A stretch of DNA of 64,000 bases from Mucor racemosus (lineage: Eukaryota > Mucoromycota > Mucoromycetes > Mucorales > Mucoraceae), in assembly GCA_027405735.1 (NCBI GenBank), contig JAPEHQ010000008.1, positions 2,294,001-2,358,000 on the forward strand. The letters run 5' to 3'. The notes under the pieces were generated by a model. That model was given only the letters and a program-made list of their open reading frames with translations. It was not told the DNA's origin and ran no database searches. Shown here one piece after another: positions 1 through 11,178 of this stretch. Positions within the stretch are counted from its first letter, which is position 1. The number at the start of each line of letters is the position of its first letter. Both the position numbers and the translations under genes were made by a program.

Positions 1-281
1 GGTTATTAAAGAAAATGCTCAAGATGTTGCCAGATCAGTCTAGTTGATACAGTAGTTTGATTGATTGATGAATTGATATACAAGCATAGAACCAAGTTCT
101 ATATACATCAACCTTACAATCATGAAATCTCCGTAAATACTCATGAAATAAATCATGTTGGACATTATTGTGTGTATATGCATAAACTTTATTAATGATA
201 TTACATGTTTACTTGGCTGAATTGAAAGTGAATAGAGTAATTTGATATATAAATATATATATAATATAATATAATATTTTT

Positions 282-2247
282 TTAAAAGTGTGTGGTATTA
301 CTTCGACTTCTGCTCATATGTGACATCAAGGACGCATTAGATTCTTCATCTGCACTATACGTATTTTGACGGAAATCTCTTGGTGAAGAAGGTGGTGATG
401 GAAGCGACGCAAATGTTGTTTTTAGCTTTGATTGCTCATCATTCAATAAAGAGTTCAACGAATGCTTACTTTCCTCCCATTGTCTCAATAAGCTACTCAT
501 ATTCTCGTCTATGTGTGAAAAGCGTTTACTTATTCTCTTTAAACTAAAGTTCGAAACTAAAAGTAAAGAGATGTCAGCAATGCAGATAGTATAAATCATG
601 TCTTTATATACAGTACCACGACCTGATACCAACGACTTTGTATCCTGTTTGCATAAAAATAACTTGGCTTGTATATCTTCCATATGCTTTTCTACTACTG
701 AAACACGATGCATCAGCGTAATACATCTTCCATCAGAAATAGATGATGTTTCTCCATTTACACTGGAAGTATCTGATTGTGTACATGTGGCTAAAGGAAT
801 CTTATCATCCTCCTCTTTTGTTGTTTGTTCATCTAAATAGAGATTTATTTGTGAATACGCATACACAAATATTTGTGTAAATTCATATAAACTTACGTGA
901 ATCACTCAATCCAGAAGAAATGACGGATATTTCTTTATTAAACTGTATATATTCTCGCACCAAATTGTGATTCACTTGAATAGCTTGGCTCCAAATCTTT
1001 CCGTATCGTGCAGTTCTATTATTTGACATGACATCCAACGCTAATAAATATAACAAATATTCTCGGCGTTTCCAACCAATGACAGAATAGATCAAATCAA
1101 TATCTTCTGATTTATATTGACTTGAATCAAATTCCAATAACATGGAAGGAATATCTTCGTTGACATTGTACATATCTCGGAGACGAGATAAATTATGAGC
1201 ATCAATTAAAGGCTGTAATTGTTGAACAGTTTCGGCAAATGTTTCAAAATGAGATGATAAATGAGAGCCAAGCTCTTGCTGATGATGATTATCTGATGTT
1301 ATTAGCAATGATTTCAATAAGCGATTCAACATCGTATCACTTTCTTGAGACAAAGAAATGATCTCATGCATAGAATCAAGTGCTGATGCATGGATTTTTC
1401 GTATCTGTATACGTCTCTATTTTTAATATGTTTATTAATTTATGTATAATGTAATGTATTATAGATATATTGCTTACAAAATGTCGAATAATAAAGTAAC
1501 ATGTCATAATGTCTGCACATAATAATACAGGTAAAATAGAGCAGAACTGATTCATGGCGAAAAGGTATATTAAACTTGTTGAAACGAGACTAATTATCAG
1601 GTTTCTATTGGAAAAGTCTTTGATTTGTTCCTTTTGCTTTACATTACTATGTTTTAGTGTTGAATTTGGAGATGCTGATGATGGTTTCTGTTGTTCCGCA
1701 GATGATGCAGATGATAATGTTGCTGCTGCTATTGCTGCTGCAGGCTGTGGTGTTTCATTGAATAAGGATGAGGTTACAATCAAGTACTTGAACTCCTCTT
1801 CAAATATTGATTGTTCCGATGTTGATAAAGTGAAAGATAATGTCAACTATATAAGACATAAAAAATAAAGGTTAATACTTATTTATCGGATAAATTACAA
1901 AATCATCAGACCTTGAGTAAGCTAATCCAGTGATTTAATAAAGACCACAAGATATTTAAAAACGGCGACGATGTAGACTGTGAGTTGTCTTGGCGCCTTA
2001 AATAAGCAACAAGGATAAATGTGCACAACCCAGCAATAGCAAAAGAAGTCAGTAATGTGGAATCAATATAAGGTATCATATGTAAATCTAAAATATTTTG
2101 TATAAAAGAGGTAAAAAGAAGAAACAGTTTAAAACAGGATAAGAAGAAGAAAGAAACGTCTGTATTATTGGGACTCCACTTCCATGTGGTTTCGAAAGTT
2201 TTATAAATGAGGCTAATTGTTGCATTAAGTGGAGGTAATGATCTCAT
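282..2247 (-). CDS. Vezatin/Inp2-like membrane protein
   Basis: Proposed exons are 1912-2247, 1478-1846, 897-1416, 617-832 and 282-556, giving about 571 aa. All borders are GT-AG and in phase. The last intron (557-616) is exactly 60 bp and could be retained in frame. The N-terminal part has hydrophobic segments (FFFLSCFKLFLLFTSFI, then LLTSFAIAGLCTFILVAYL). It is followed by FKYLIVTSSLFNE, a second hydrophobic stretch and a soluble region beginning RRIQIRKIHASALDSMHEII. The C-terminus is Ser-rich (SPPSSPR). This order resembles the vezatin/Inp2 family, membrane receptors that bind class V myosin and, in yeast, help peroxisome inheritance. I recognise the family by pattern only. The start at 2247 is the first ATG in the frame. 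An upstream exon is possible because a good acceptor (cacttcacag) lies just 5' of it. Confidence 0.55.
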
Positions 2248-3940
2248 TGGGACAGAATCTGTCAGTGTCGCACCACACTGTTTGTTACAGAAACACCAAC
2301 AAATATGTCGCTGTGAAGTGAAAAACAGTTAAGTTGCATGCGCATGGAAATTTTTGTTTTATATTAATTTATTGAATGCATAACAAAGTTAGGGTCCTCA
2401 TTTCAAATTATATATAGAATATATATATATATATATATATAGCTAATTATTATATTTATGTTTTTTATATTACAACGCTTTCTAGTCGAGTTTATTCTAA
2501 TAACAGCCAACCGTTTTATTCAAAATTAAAAAGAAATTTTCATTAGATTGGGGGTATTAAGCTTTAGAAGATTCTATACGCATATGTTTATTTTCAGATA
2601 ATTTCAACCTGATTTTACTTTTGCCCTTTAATGATTCTTCATACAAACATAAAATGAATTATAAGCATTTCATTACAATGTTAGAGGACCTTGCTTTCCC
2701 AAATATGATAAAATTAATAAATATTTAGCATTTGAGAAGGAGTTTTTAATATTCGAGGGGTAATGAATGATATCAACTGCATTTATTGAAAAACAAAAAA
2801 TACGAAAATACTCCCATGATAAGCATTTTCATCTATGGAAGATATCGCTTTAATATACCGCTACTAAACTATTAGGAAAATCCTTCAAAAAGATACCATG
2901 ATGTACTGAAACTACCTTCTGAGCTGAAATCATTGTGCTACCTACCACAAAAATAGGAGTTTTAATGTAAAATAAAACAGAATGTCGATGTTTATTCATA
3001 ACATGTTGGTTAAATGGATGAATCAAAGCAAATAAATACATCTATATCATACAAAAAAATACTTCTAATTACACAGAAGTACTCAGAATTATTCAGAAAT
3101 TTGCTAAAGGTCGATATTTTTAAAGAATTGATTTATCACTTTTTGTATAAATTTGAAGCTCAGTAACAGGCCATATAGCTATTTCTTAAATCATATATAT
3201 CTTTTTGCTATACTTTTTTCTCAAATTTTTCCAGAATTCATAAGGAAACATTTATTTGGCTTTTAAACCCGTACCTTCAGTTGAGGGTTTGAAAATATAA
3301 TAGTTTGATAAGGACTTACAAGAAATACATATATATGCAAATTTGCAAATAAAAAGATGTGTAAATAATTCACAAATCGTTTTCAACATATTACAATCCC
3401 AAAATTTACTATACTGTTTCCTAAATATTGAGTAAAATTCTTCGAATTCATCGTTTAAAATATGCCAAAAATATGAAAAATGTGAAAAATCCCTTACAAA
3501 GCGTACATGATCAACTAATAATCTTTTTAACGTGTAGATACTCAAGAATACGACTAATAAGTAAAGTATAGTTACCGGTGATACGATGCATTTTTGCATT
3601 CGTTTTATTAATAATGTTTTAGAAATACTCAAGCAAGAATGTCTTTGAAATTTGAGCAAACCATATAGATACCAGCATTTTTTAATTAAGTTTGTTTGTC
3701 TTTAAATCAATAATCTGTTTTAAAATCTTGTTTTATCAATAATAGATTTCCTAGTATTTTTTTGGTATTTATTTGCTTACAGTTATTTGAAAAATAGATG
3801 CATATATATATAATACGTTGAGCTACAACTTTAATTAAGTGTAAATGAAACGTTTGCTAATTGTTTTCAGTAGTTGGTACTAACATATATGCTGATTCTG
3901 GAAGGTTCAGCGCTATTTCTAATTTTGAATGGTCTACTGA
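2248..3940. other. Intergenic, no gene recognised
   Basis: AT-rich spacer. It holds an (AT)n microsatellite near 2418-2442 and only short open frames without recognisable motifs. The open frame at 3252-3659 (-) encodes a hydrophobic, low-complexity peptide that I do not consider a gene. Confidence 0.5.
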
Positions 3941-3946
3941 ACCACA

Positions 3947-4243
3947 TGATTTATCGAAAGGTAAATCGTATGAAATTAATCAAATAAAAAAGTATCGTTT
4001 TATTATGAGCTTATAGAGAGGGTTTATATACTAATTGGATGAATGTATTAAATGTGAATGATAATATAATTAGAATGTGCATTTGGATATTGTGAAGATA
4101 TAATGGAATCATGCTTCTATGATTCAATAGTAGCATGATGATAGACGCGTAAAATTTAACCTTGCTTGATTTGCATGTTGAACATCATGGGTTGACAGAT
4201 GTTCTAAATTGGTAATTCAGTAATTCATAATTCTGATAGATCA
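3947..4243 (+). mobile_element. Probable solo LTR (LTR family L, copy 1)
   Basis: It begins TGATTTATC and ends GATAGATCA, the same termini as the better defined copies at 46740-47104 and 57753-58046. It shares the internal motif GGGTTTATATACTAATTG with the copy at 57.8 kb. The flanking pentamers (CCACA and ATACA) match at only three positions, so a target duplication is not clear here. Part of it (from about 4078) also matches a fragment at 20262-20420. Confidence 0.5.
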
Positions 4244-4559
4244 ATACAGTTGAATAAATAATTCAATACTCATTTTCTTTTAATTATATTCTTTTTTAAG
4301 TATTATTTATCAAACATGAAAATATAGGACACAACAGGTGGTTTTATTGGACAGAAACATCATGTTTTGCTAATGGTTTCCTAAATTCACAGTGATCTGT
4401 GAAAGTAGAAATATAAACTTTTATGCAGGATATATTCAAATCTACCATCATGTATAATTGGAGATTAATTGGATCAATATTCACAAGGATGGGGGGGGGG
4501 GTTTCTTTGTTTTCTGCAGTTGTAAATATTAGTTTATTATTTTATAAACTTAAAACTCG

Positions 4560-5930
4560 TTATCCAGGTTTTATTTTTTGTACTCGCAAGATAGATCTAA
4601 TTGATTGCTACTCTGCATTTTTTGTTTTAGAAAAAAACATTGATTTTTCATCGATATAACCAAAATAATAGTTCTTTCACAGCTTACAGCTTATTGTAAT
4701 AATCTAAATATGGACTATATTATGTTTGAGGAAAAGAGACTGATTTTATTAATATTATTATAATTGAGATTATATATAAAAGACTGAGTTACAACATTAT
4801 GGTAACTGGGTTCCAAAATTTATTTGTTGAAATGGATGAAAAATGATTCAAAAAAACAAAATCGTTTAATGGCTCATGAACTGAAAAGTAAGTCGACTTA
4901 GCATATTAAACAGTTTTTGTACAGTTTTAAATTCTGCATCCATTCAAATAAAATTTAAACAAACATTTAACATTGAATTTTGCGTAAAATGCAATCGAAA
5001 TTTTGAAGGTTTTTTGAAGATACACATCACTTTTTATAAGCATATTTAAGATATATTAAACGAAAATAATGCGCCAAAAAATTGTCTATCGATCGAGCTA
5101 TTGCAAAATCTTCTAGCTGCATTTTTCGTAGAGAAAAAAAGATTTTTGTCCAATTTTTTTCAGATTCAGAATTTGGGATGAGGGTATACAAGGGGAAAAT
5201 GGGCGCTAGAAATGGAAGTACCTTTTTATGCACATTTTTTAGGATATCTCCACGAAAAATCAATATTTTGATAAACTCTAAATTGGATCCGAGAGAGCTT
5301 AACAAGCTCAATGTCATGAGTAAAAAAAACAACTACTCAATTTAACAAATACTTTGAAATCTACTACAAAAATGCCAAAAAAAAAATGAAAAAAAATAAA
5401 AGTGCTCAGAATTTTTTCATATTTAAATATGTTATAGAGCACTTCAAAACAAGTAAGTTTTATTATTAAAAAGTGTTAGTATAGCTTAATTATTTCTAGA
5501 GATATGAAGCCTCAAAGTTTTCAATCCATTAGCAGTGAAATCCGCGTAAAAAATCTGAAACATTAGCACTAAAAAATTAATGCCAACTGCAAAAAATAGG
5601 ATATTTTCGGATACTCGTTTTTGAATTAAAGATGAACATCTCAGGTACATTGGCATATAATTTTATCCTGGTGTTATTTAGTGAAAAAAAAAAAGTAGAG
5701 CAGGGATGAAAAGTGAAACCCAGTTTTCAAGGAAAAAGCAATGAATTTTACGCGTTTTTGAGTCTTTCGTGAGATATAAAATAAATTTAGGGATAGGTAG
5801 CATAATGCGACCAATTCATGTTTGTTTAATAGTGTCTAAAGTATGTCCTAAAAAATGATTAATATAAGGTTAGTTATAGAAAAGAGGGTGAGCTCCGATT
5901 TTGACAAGTGAAAGCTATGAAAATTGATTT
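4560..5930 (+). repeat. Repeat R1, copy a
   Basis: One of three long, diverged copies of the same sequence. The others are 58112-59440 (+) and 40600-42260 (-). Landmarks shared by all copies are the segment at 5108-5145 (tgcatttttcgtagagaaa), the segment at 5249-5275 (tctccacgaaaaatcaatat) and the terminal part around 5590-5690. Short open frames run across the middle on both strands in all copies. An 11-base G run at about 4491-4501 lies just upstream. No known transposon protein is visible. Confidence 0.75.
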
Positions 5931-6584
5931 TTTTTTTCTTTTGAAAATTCAAATTTTACTCAAGGAATATTGCAGAAGTGTGCAAGATATCGACCCAAGA
6001 AAATCGACGTTTGAATACGGTTTTACTGCAAAATCATGCTTTCAGAACTCAAAGTAACTTCCATAAAATCTGTCTATTAATAAGGCGAAAAAAAGAATTA
6101 AGAAATAAACTTTTGATGCTGAGAAATAGACTCAAAAAGCTAAATCAAAATAGCAGTGATTTTATAGTTAAATAAAACTCTTCATGGTCTTTTATATGAC
6201 AGACTGAGTATCGATATATTCGGTGCAGCTCTTTTCTTGGATCTTCAGTCAATATACAAGCTTTTCCAGAATCTATTCATGATCAAGAATTAAATTTCAC
6301 AACAACTTGTGTGCATAGTATCCCTTGGTATGGTTTTTCAATCCTTAATTTGGATTTTGCTTTGGGTAAGATCTGAATTTCAGCTATTTTTTATTATTAT
6401 TAGTGAGCATTATCTTTGGTTGTATTAATTACTACTGAAACGGCTAGTAATATGTAAACAATGCAAAATATCTTGATTTTTATATTTAAACTGACACAGA
6501 ATTAACAATCGTTTCAGCTAAACTGCATTTCACGTTTAAAATATGATATGGTATATTCGTTTTATTACTACAATGTACAAAGAA
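5931..6584. other. Intergenic, nothing recognised
   Basis: AT-rich sequence between repeat R1 and the 3' end of the acetyltransferase gene. Only short open frames without motifs are present. Confidence 0.5.
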
Positions 6585-7296
6585 TTAAAAGATGTGCTCA
6601 AGTTGTTGTGGTTGTTGTGGTTGTTGTGGTTGTTGTGATTGTTGTGATTGTTGTGGATGTTCCTCGCTCTCACAGAAATAGAAAATTGGTCTTGCTAATA
6701 TATAAGCATCTCTATTTTCGATCAATTTGTAATAGTCTGGAACGATGCTCTGTATTCGGAATCCATTTCGAGTATAAAATCGAATGGCTGCTTCGTTAAC
6801 AGTTTGTACGTGCAAATAAATCGATGTTACGATGGGATCACTTTGCCTTCTCAAGGTTTCTATTATATGCTCTATAAGTATACTGCCTATGCGCCACAAA
6901 AAGTATAGTAGGTTAGTATATTTAGGCACACTTTTGTTCAAATATACATGCCTAAACCCAAGTTTCTATATCTCGGTAGAACTCCCAGGGTCATCATATA
7001 TACCCTGGCTGTGAAATTAGCATACTTTGATGGCTCCTTTCGACAACATATTGCTCCAGCATATTGATCATCGTAATAAACTAGTTTATTTATCGAATGT
7101 TTAATCTATGACAGATGGTATAGATGATAACCTTACCCATTTTTGCTAATTCTCCAGCTTTTAAAACTTCGTCGTAAAATTTTTGTCCATAGGCAATAGG
7201 GAAAACACGTGAATGTAAGTCTACTAAATCATTCAAAGTATTACTTGTAACACTGACAAGCGTTATACGGGTAGAATTTGTGATTGCTGGGACCAT
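6585..7296 (-). CDS. NAA50: N-alpha-acetyltransferase 50-like (GNAT)
   Basis: Three exons (7137-7296, 6952-7080, 6585-6886) give 196 aa. The N-terminal part contains VFPIAYGQKFYDEVLKAGEL, very close to the NAA50 signature around the FPVSYNDKFY motif. The middle exon encodes YAGAICCR and VYMMTLGVLPRYRNLGLG, the acetyl-CoA-binding loop region of GNAT enzymes. The last exon has SIYLHVQTVNEAAIRFYTRN and the substrate-site segment DYYKLIENRDAYIL. In known systems NAA50 acetylates Met-starting N-termini and associates with the NatA complex. Intron 2 (6887-6951) appears to be a GC-AG intron (TTAG|GCATGT). The C-terminus carries an extra Gln/Ser/Pro tail made of a short repeat. Identification is strong. 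Confidence 0.9.
6590..6660 (-). repeat. Gln-coding 9-bp tandem repeat
   Basis: Inside the last acetyltransferase exon, a short unit (caacaacca/caacaatca on the coding strand) is repeated about six times and encodes QQP and QQS triplets. The array lies downstream of the conserved GNAT core, so it probably forms a disordered tail. Confidence 0.8.
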
Positions 7297-7970
7297 AACA
7301 CAGCAATAATATATTCTGTATCAAAAGAACAAAGTATTGGAATCAATACAAACGAAGTGTGTAAATCTATGTTCATGCAATTTTTAATATCCGCGAACGA
7401 GAGCCAGGGACTAATTGACTTCATGTCATCATTCTATCATCATGTTAAGTCTTTGTATTCAAAGAATTGTCCTTAACAAATGAAGTGAAGCATACATCTT
7501 TATTACAAGAAAATACACAATTCGTTTTATTACGAGTATTGTCTAAAGTATTAGCGAAGTAAGCTCACATCTGGAAAGATATTGCCTACTAAATGTTGAT
7601 ACTGTGGGGAAACATTATAATAATAATAATAAAAAAAAAAAAACGGGATATATCATATTAGCGCATAATCTGGTAAAATTAATGCAAATTTGAGCAGAGC
7701 AAAAAGATCAATATATCGGTTTTTATAGAAAGTTTAGCTGCTGCCTTTACATTGCCATATAGAGTATTGATCTTACATCCAAATTGACATTTTAATTTCA
7801 TAAAAATATAAAATAGAATGTTTTGGATACCTTACAAGAATATTTAAGAGATACTAGAAAAGATTGATATATAACATACTCTATATAATCTACAGCAAAT
7901 ATATCGTATCAGGTAGGTAATTATCACTTGCTTCATGATTTGAATGTTATTTAATGTGACTAGTATATAA
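7297..7970. other. Divergent intergenic region
   Basis: This spacer lies between the oppositely oriented acetyltransferase and PTPA genes, so it should contain both promoters. An A-rich run is present near 7630. I see no convincing TATA box in good position. Confidence 0.5.
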
Positions 7971-9161
7971 ATGTGCAATGAACTCTTACAAAGACAGACT
8001 TTACTTGAACTTGATACTTTCAACTTTTTAGACAACATGATGCAGACAGAAGAGGAAATACCACAATTACCAAATATTAGGGCACAATATGCACCCAAAG
8101 AGCCTGTATCACGCATTCACGAACAAAGAGATATCGATACCTTTATGAAATCAGAAGCTTTTGATCGCATTATGACTTTTGTCATGTTGTTGAATAAAAG
8201 CGTTATGCAAAAAAAGATATCAGATGCGTGTTATATCTCTCCTGTAAGCCTTTATAACAGATATAGTGAATTTATCATTTATTAAGATACCTTTATTTAG
8301 CAAACACAACGTATTTTAAAAATGTTGGATACATTAGATAAATGGATAGACGATTTTCCCCCTTTAGAAAACTCACAACGTTTTGGAAATAAGGCCTTTC
8401 GATCATGGGCTTCAAAGTTAGTAGAGGTAAGTAATGACATATTATGATAGCAAAATATTTATTTTATTAATTTCAAAATGTAGTCTTCCACAGATTTAAT
8501 GAAAACGGTATTACCTGAAGATTTACATGATGCTATTCCTGAATTATCAGAATATTTGAATAAAGGATTTGGAAATGAAACAAGAATTGATTATGGATCT
8601 GGTCATGAACTTAGTTTTGCTGCTTGGTTGGCTGGAATTGCTTTGTTGGGAGGATTTACATCTGACGATTATCAAGCCATTGTATTAAAAGTATTTGTGA
8701 AATATCTAGAATTAGTGCGTCGAATTCAAACTACATATACATTGGAACCAGCAGGTAGTCATGGCGTGTGGGGATTAGATGATCATCAGTTTTTACCTTA
8801 TGTGTGGGGAAGTGCACAATTAATCAGTAAGTAGTTGCTAGAATATTCTCTGCATGGTTGTCATGGTAACCAATTTGTATTTCATGTAGATCATCCTAGA
8901 CTGACACCGAAATCAATCTTGGATCCAGAAACAGTTGATGCATTTGCAGGGGAATACATGTATTTCAGATGTATACAATACATTTTACAAGTAAAAAAAG
9001 GTCCCTTTTTTGAACATTCACCCATGCTAAACGATATCGCAACTGTATTCTCATGGAACAAAGTAAATACAGGCATGTCTAAAATGTACGTTGCTGAAGT
9101 ATTGAAGAAAGTACCAGTAGTTCAACACTTCAAATTTGGTAATCTATTCCCATTCAATTGA
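7971..9161 (+). CDS. PP2A phosphatase activator (PTPA/Rrd)
   Basis: Four exons (7971-8243, 8301-8426, 8484-8826, 8890-9161) give 337 aa. Diagnostic PTPA motifs appear in order: FDRIMTFVMLLNKSV, LDTLDKWIDDFPP with RFGNKAFRSW, the highly conserved RIDYGSGHELSFAAWL, YTLEPAGSHGVWGLDDHQFL followed by PYVWGSAQLI, and FSWNKVNTGMSKMY with VPVVQHFKFG at the end. The family is a peptidyl-prolyl isomerase that activates protein phosphatase 2A catalytic subunits (yeast Rrd1/Rrd2). Length fits. The start is uncertain. ATG 7971 is used here, but ATGATG at 8038 follows a good acceptor-like tract (caactttttag) and would give a more usual N-terminus. The alpha-arrestin gene follows within 100 bp. Confidence 0.93.
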
Positions 9162-9253
9162 AAGGGCTCGTAGTTTCAAAAAAAAAAAAAGAAAAAAAAA
9201 GTTTTTTTTGTATTCTTTTTTGTTCTTTTCTAAACAATAAATCATCCAAAACC

Positions 9254-10551
9254 ATGAAATTCACTCATGAACCAAATAGTACAAAATTACCTCCAGTTGT
9301 ATTAGAAGTTGATACAAAACCAGTATTTTATATTGGTCCTGCAACAAGAGATAATCCAATGTCTCAAATTAGAACAAAATTATTAGGAAATGTGTATTTC
9401 AATGATTCCAAAATGAAATGGAATCGCATTACACTTCATTTTACTGGAAAAGCTGGTTTAAACATTCATGCTGCATCTTCTACTCTGCCTTCTGATGTTG
9501 TCAATTCTCAATCTGATTTACAAGAATCTAGTTCAGCAACAACTCATTTAGAAACAACCGTTACTTTGTGCGATGTTGAAAAAGAATTGATTTTCACCCA
9601 TGAAAAAGTCATTGATTTTGGTTTTTATTTGCCACCATATCTGCCTCCCAGCATAAGAACAAAACATGCCTTTGTTGAATATAATTTAACTGTTATTTGT
9701 TCTTCTTCAGGGGCTTTTTCAAAGAAACAAAAAGATGTAAAGCCAGTAACTGTTTGTAGACATTATTTACCCAGTCCAAGTTCACTCATTCCAAGTGTAG
9801 AATATCATGGTGTTCGTGAGTGGTTTGAATGGTCTGCTGAGGTCCCTAAAGCAACTGCTATTGAAGCTGGCGAAATTGTAATGGCTTTAAGATGGAGTGT
9901 CGAAAAAGAATTAGTTGAAGTAGATAGAATTGAATTTTGTATAGAAGAATTAGAGACTTATAGGTATGTCACAATAGGCTAAACAATAAGTATATTTTTA
10001 GGTTTTGACAGGTTATAATATTTAGATTCAGTACAAAAGCCGGTGTACATAATTTACCACCAATAGTTACACAATTTCCATGCACTGTGTATCATCCCCC
10101 TACATTTTCAAACAGTTCAGAAACACATTTTATTCGTACACCCATTCCGTTGATTCTAACCAAAAGAGTACCGAAAACTATTAGAACACATCATTTTGAT
10201 CCATTTTTAGAGATATCACACCGACTTAAACTTGTAATTCACTTTATTGCTTCAACAACTACTGTACAACCACTTGAGCTTGAATTTCCTATTATAATTA
10301 CTGATTTTCCTCCTAATACAACAGCTGATTATTTTGTTGATCCACTATCACCCGCGCAATCGATTTCAACCATGTCAGATAGTAGTATGATCTCATTACT
10401 ACAGCCAGTATCTGCTTCATCTTCTACAATTCAACCTGGTGGTGATGAAGTGCCTTGTGTTGATCTAGATTTACCAGAATATACTCCTCGCTATGAAAGT
10501 ATTCAAACAACCTCGACATTGCCGCCAGCATCAGCGTCAACTACAAATTAA
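9254..10551 (+). CDS. Alpha-arrestin (ART-like trafficking adaptor)
   Basis: Two exons (9254-9963, 10026-10551) give 411 aa. The start ATG 9254 sits in ACCATGA. An earlier in-frame ATG at 9158 would add a Lys-rich leader encoded by a poly-A/poly-T tract and is unlikely. Arrestin-type beta-strand features are visible: LLGNVYFNDSKMKWNRITLH with FTGKAGLN, then HEKVIDFGFYLPPYLPPSIR, VEYNLTVIC, and in the C domain EIVMALRWSVEKELVEVDRI and LKLVIHFIAST. The tail contains LPEYTPRY, a PY-like motif of the kind that binds Nedd4/Rsp5 ubiquitin ligases. Family members direct ubiquitination and endocytosis of plasma-membrane transporters. It is on the same strand as PTPA and separated by about 90 bp, so it may use a very compact promoter. 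Confidence 0.85.
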
Positions 10552-11178
10552 AAATTATACCTCTACCTATTATTTATCTTAATATTTTTAATGCAAGATA
10601 TCGCTGCATTAATAGCATGTAAATATCACCGTCCAATAAAGGAGCGTTAACATTATTATATATTCTATTTAAAATACCTTTCATATATCCCTTTGCATGT
10701 AAAAATACAGCAAAAATGAAAATCTGCCAAATGCTCTTCTATCTTTCAAGAATTTTTACATGTCTTGAAGAGCAAGTGAGTTAGCAAAATAGAACGATCA
10801 ACCAAATGCCAACATGCCGAGAGGCTGCTAATGTTTTTTATTTAGATATCTATCCTCAATACTCTAATTTACGTTCAATTCGAAATCGTTATCTTAAAAT
10901 CAGCTATCCTTTTACAAGCAAGATCCGGAGGTATACTACAAATGCTGAATATACTGCTGCATATCTATTTCATTGTAAATCTATCTTGGACGCTATAAAA
11001 AATACTATGTTCCAAAAAATAAGAATTAGGGTATGCAGGTAGTTTTTTTCAGTAGAAAAATTAATTATGTTTATTTTGAAAGCATATAAAATCATATAAA
11101 TTAATAGTGTATTTCTTTTTGTAATTAAAAAAAAAGGAGGGAATTATAAATTAGAAGGAATGAATAGCAAATTTTGTT
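10552..11178. other. Convergent intergenic region
   Basis: 3' flanks of the arrestin (+) and the first methyltransferase (-). An open frame at 10806-11042 (+) has no recognisable motif, and I do not call it a gene. Confidence 0.5.

Noticed and set aside
3252..3659. 135-residue open frame (-)
   Set aside because: Hydrophobic, AT-driven composition, no domain, no promoter or intron context.
4491..4501. Run of eleven G in AT-rich DNA
   Set aside because: Isolated homopolymer; one run alone cannot support a G-quadruplex or a regulatory role.
10806..11042. 78-residue open frame (+)
   Set aside because: No motif, lies in the convergent 3' region of two genes.
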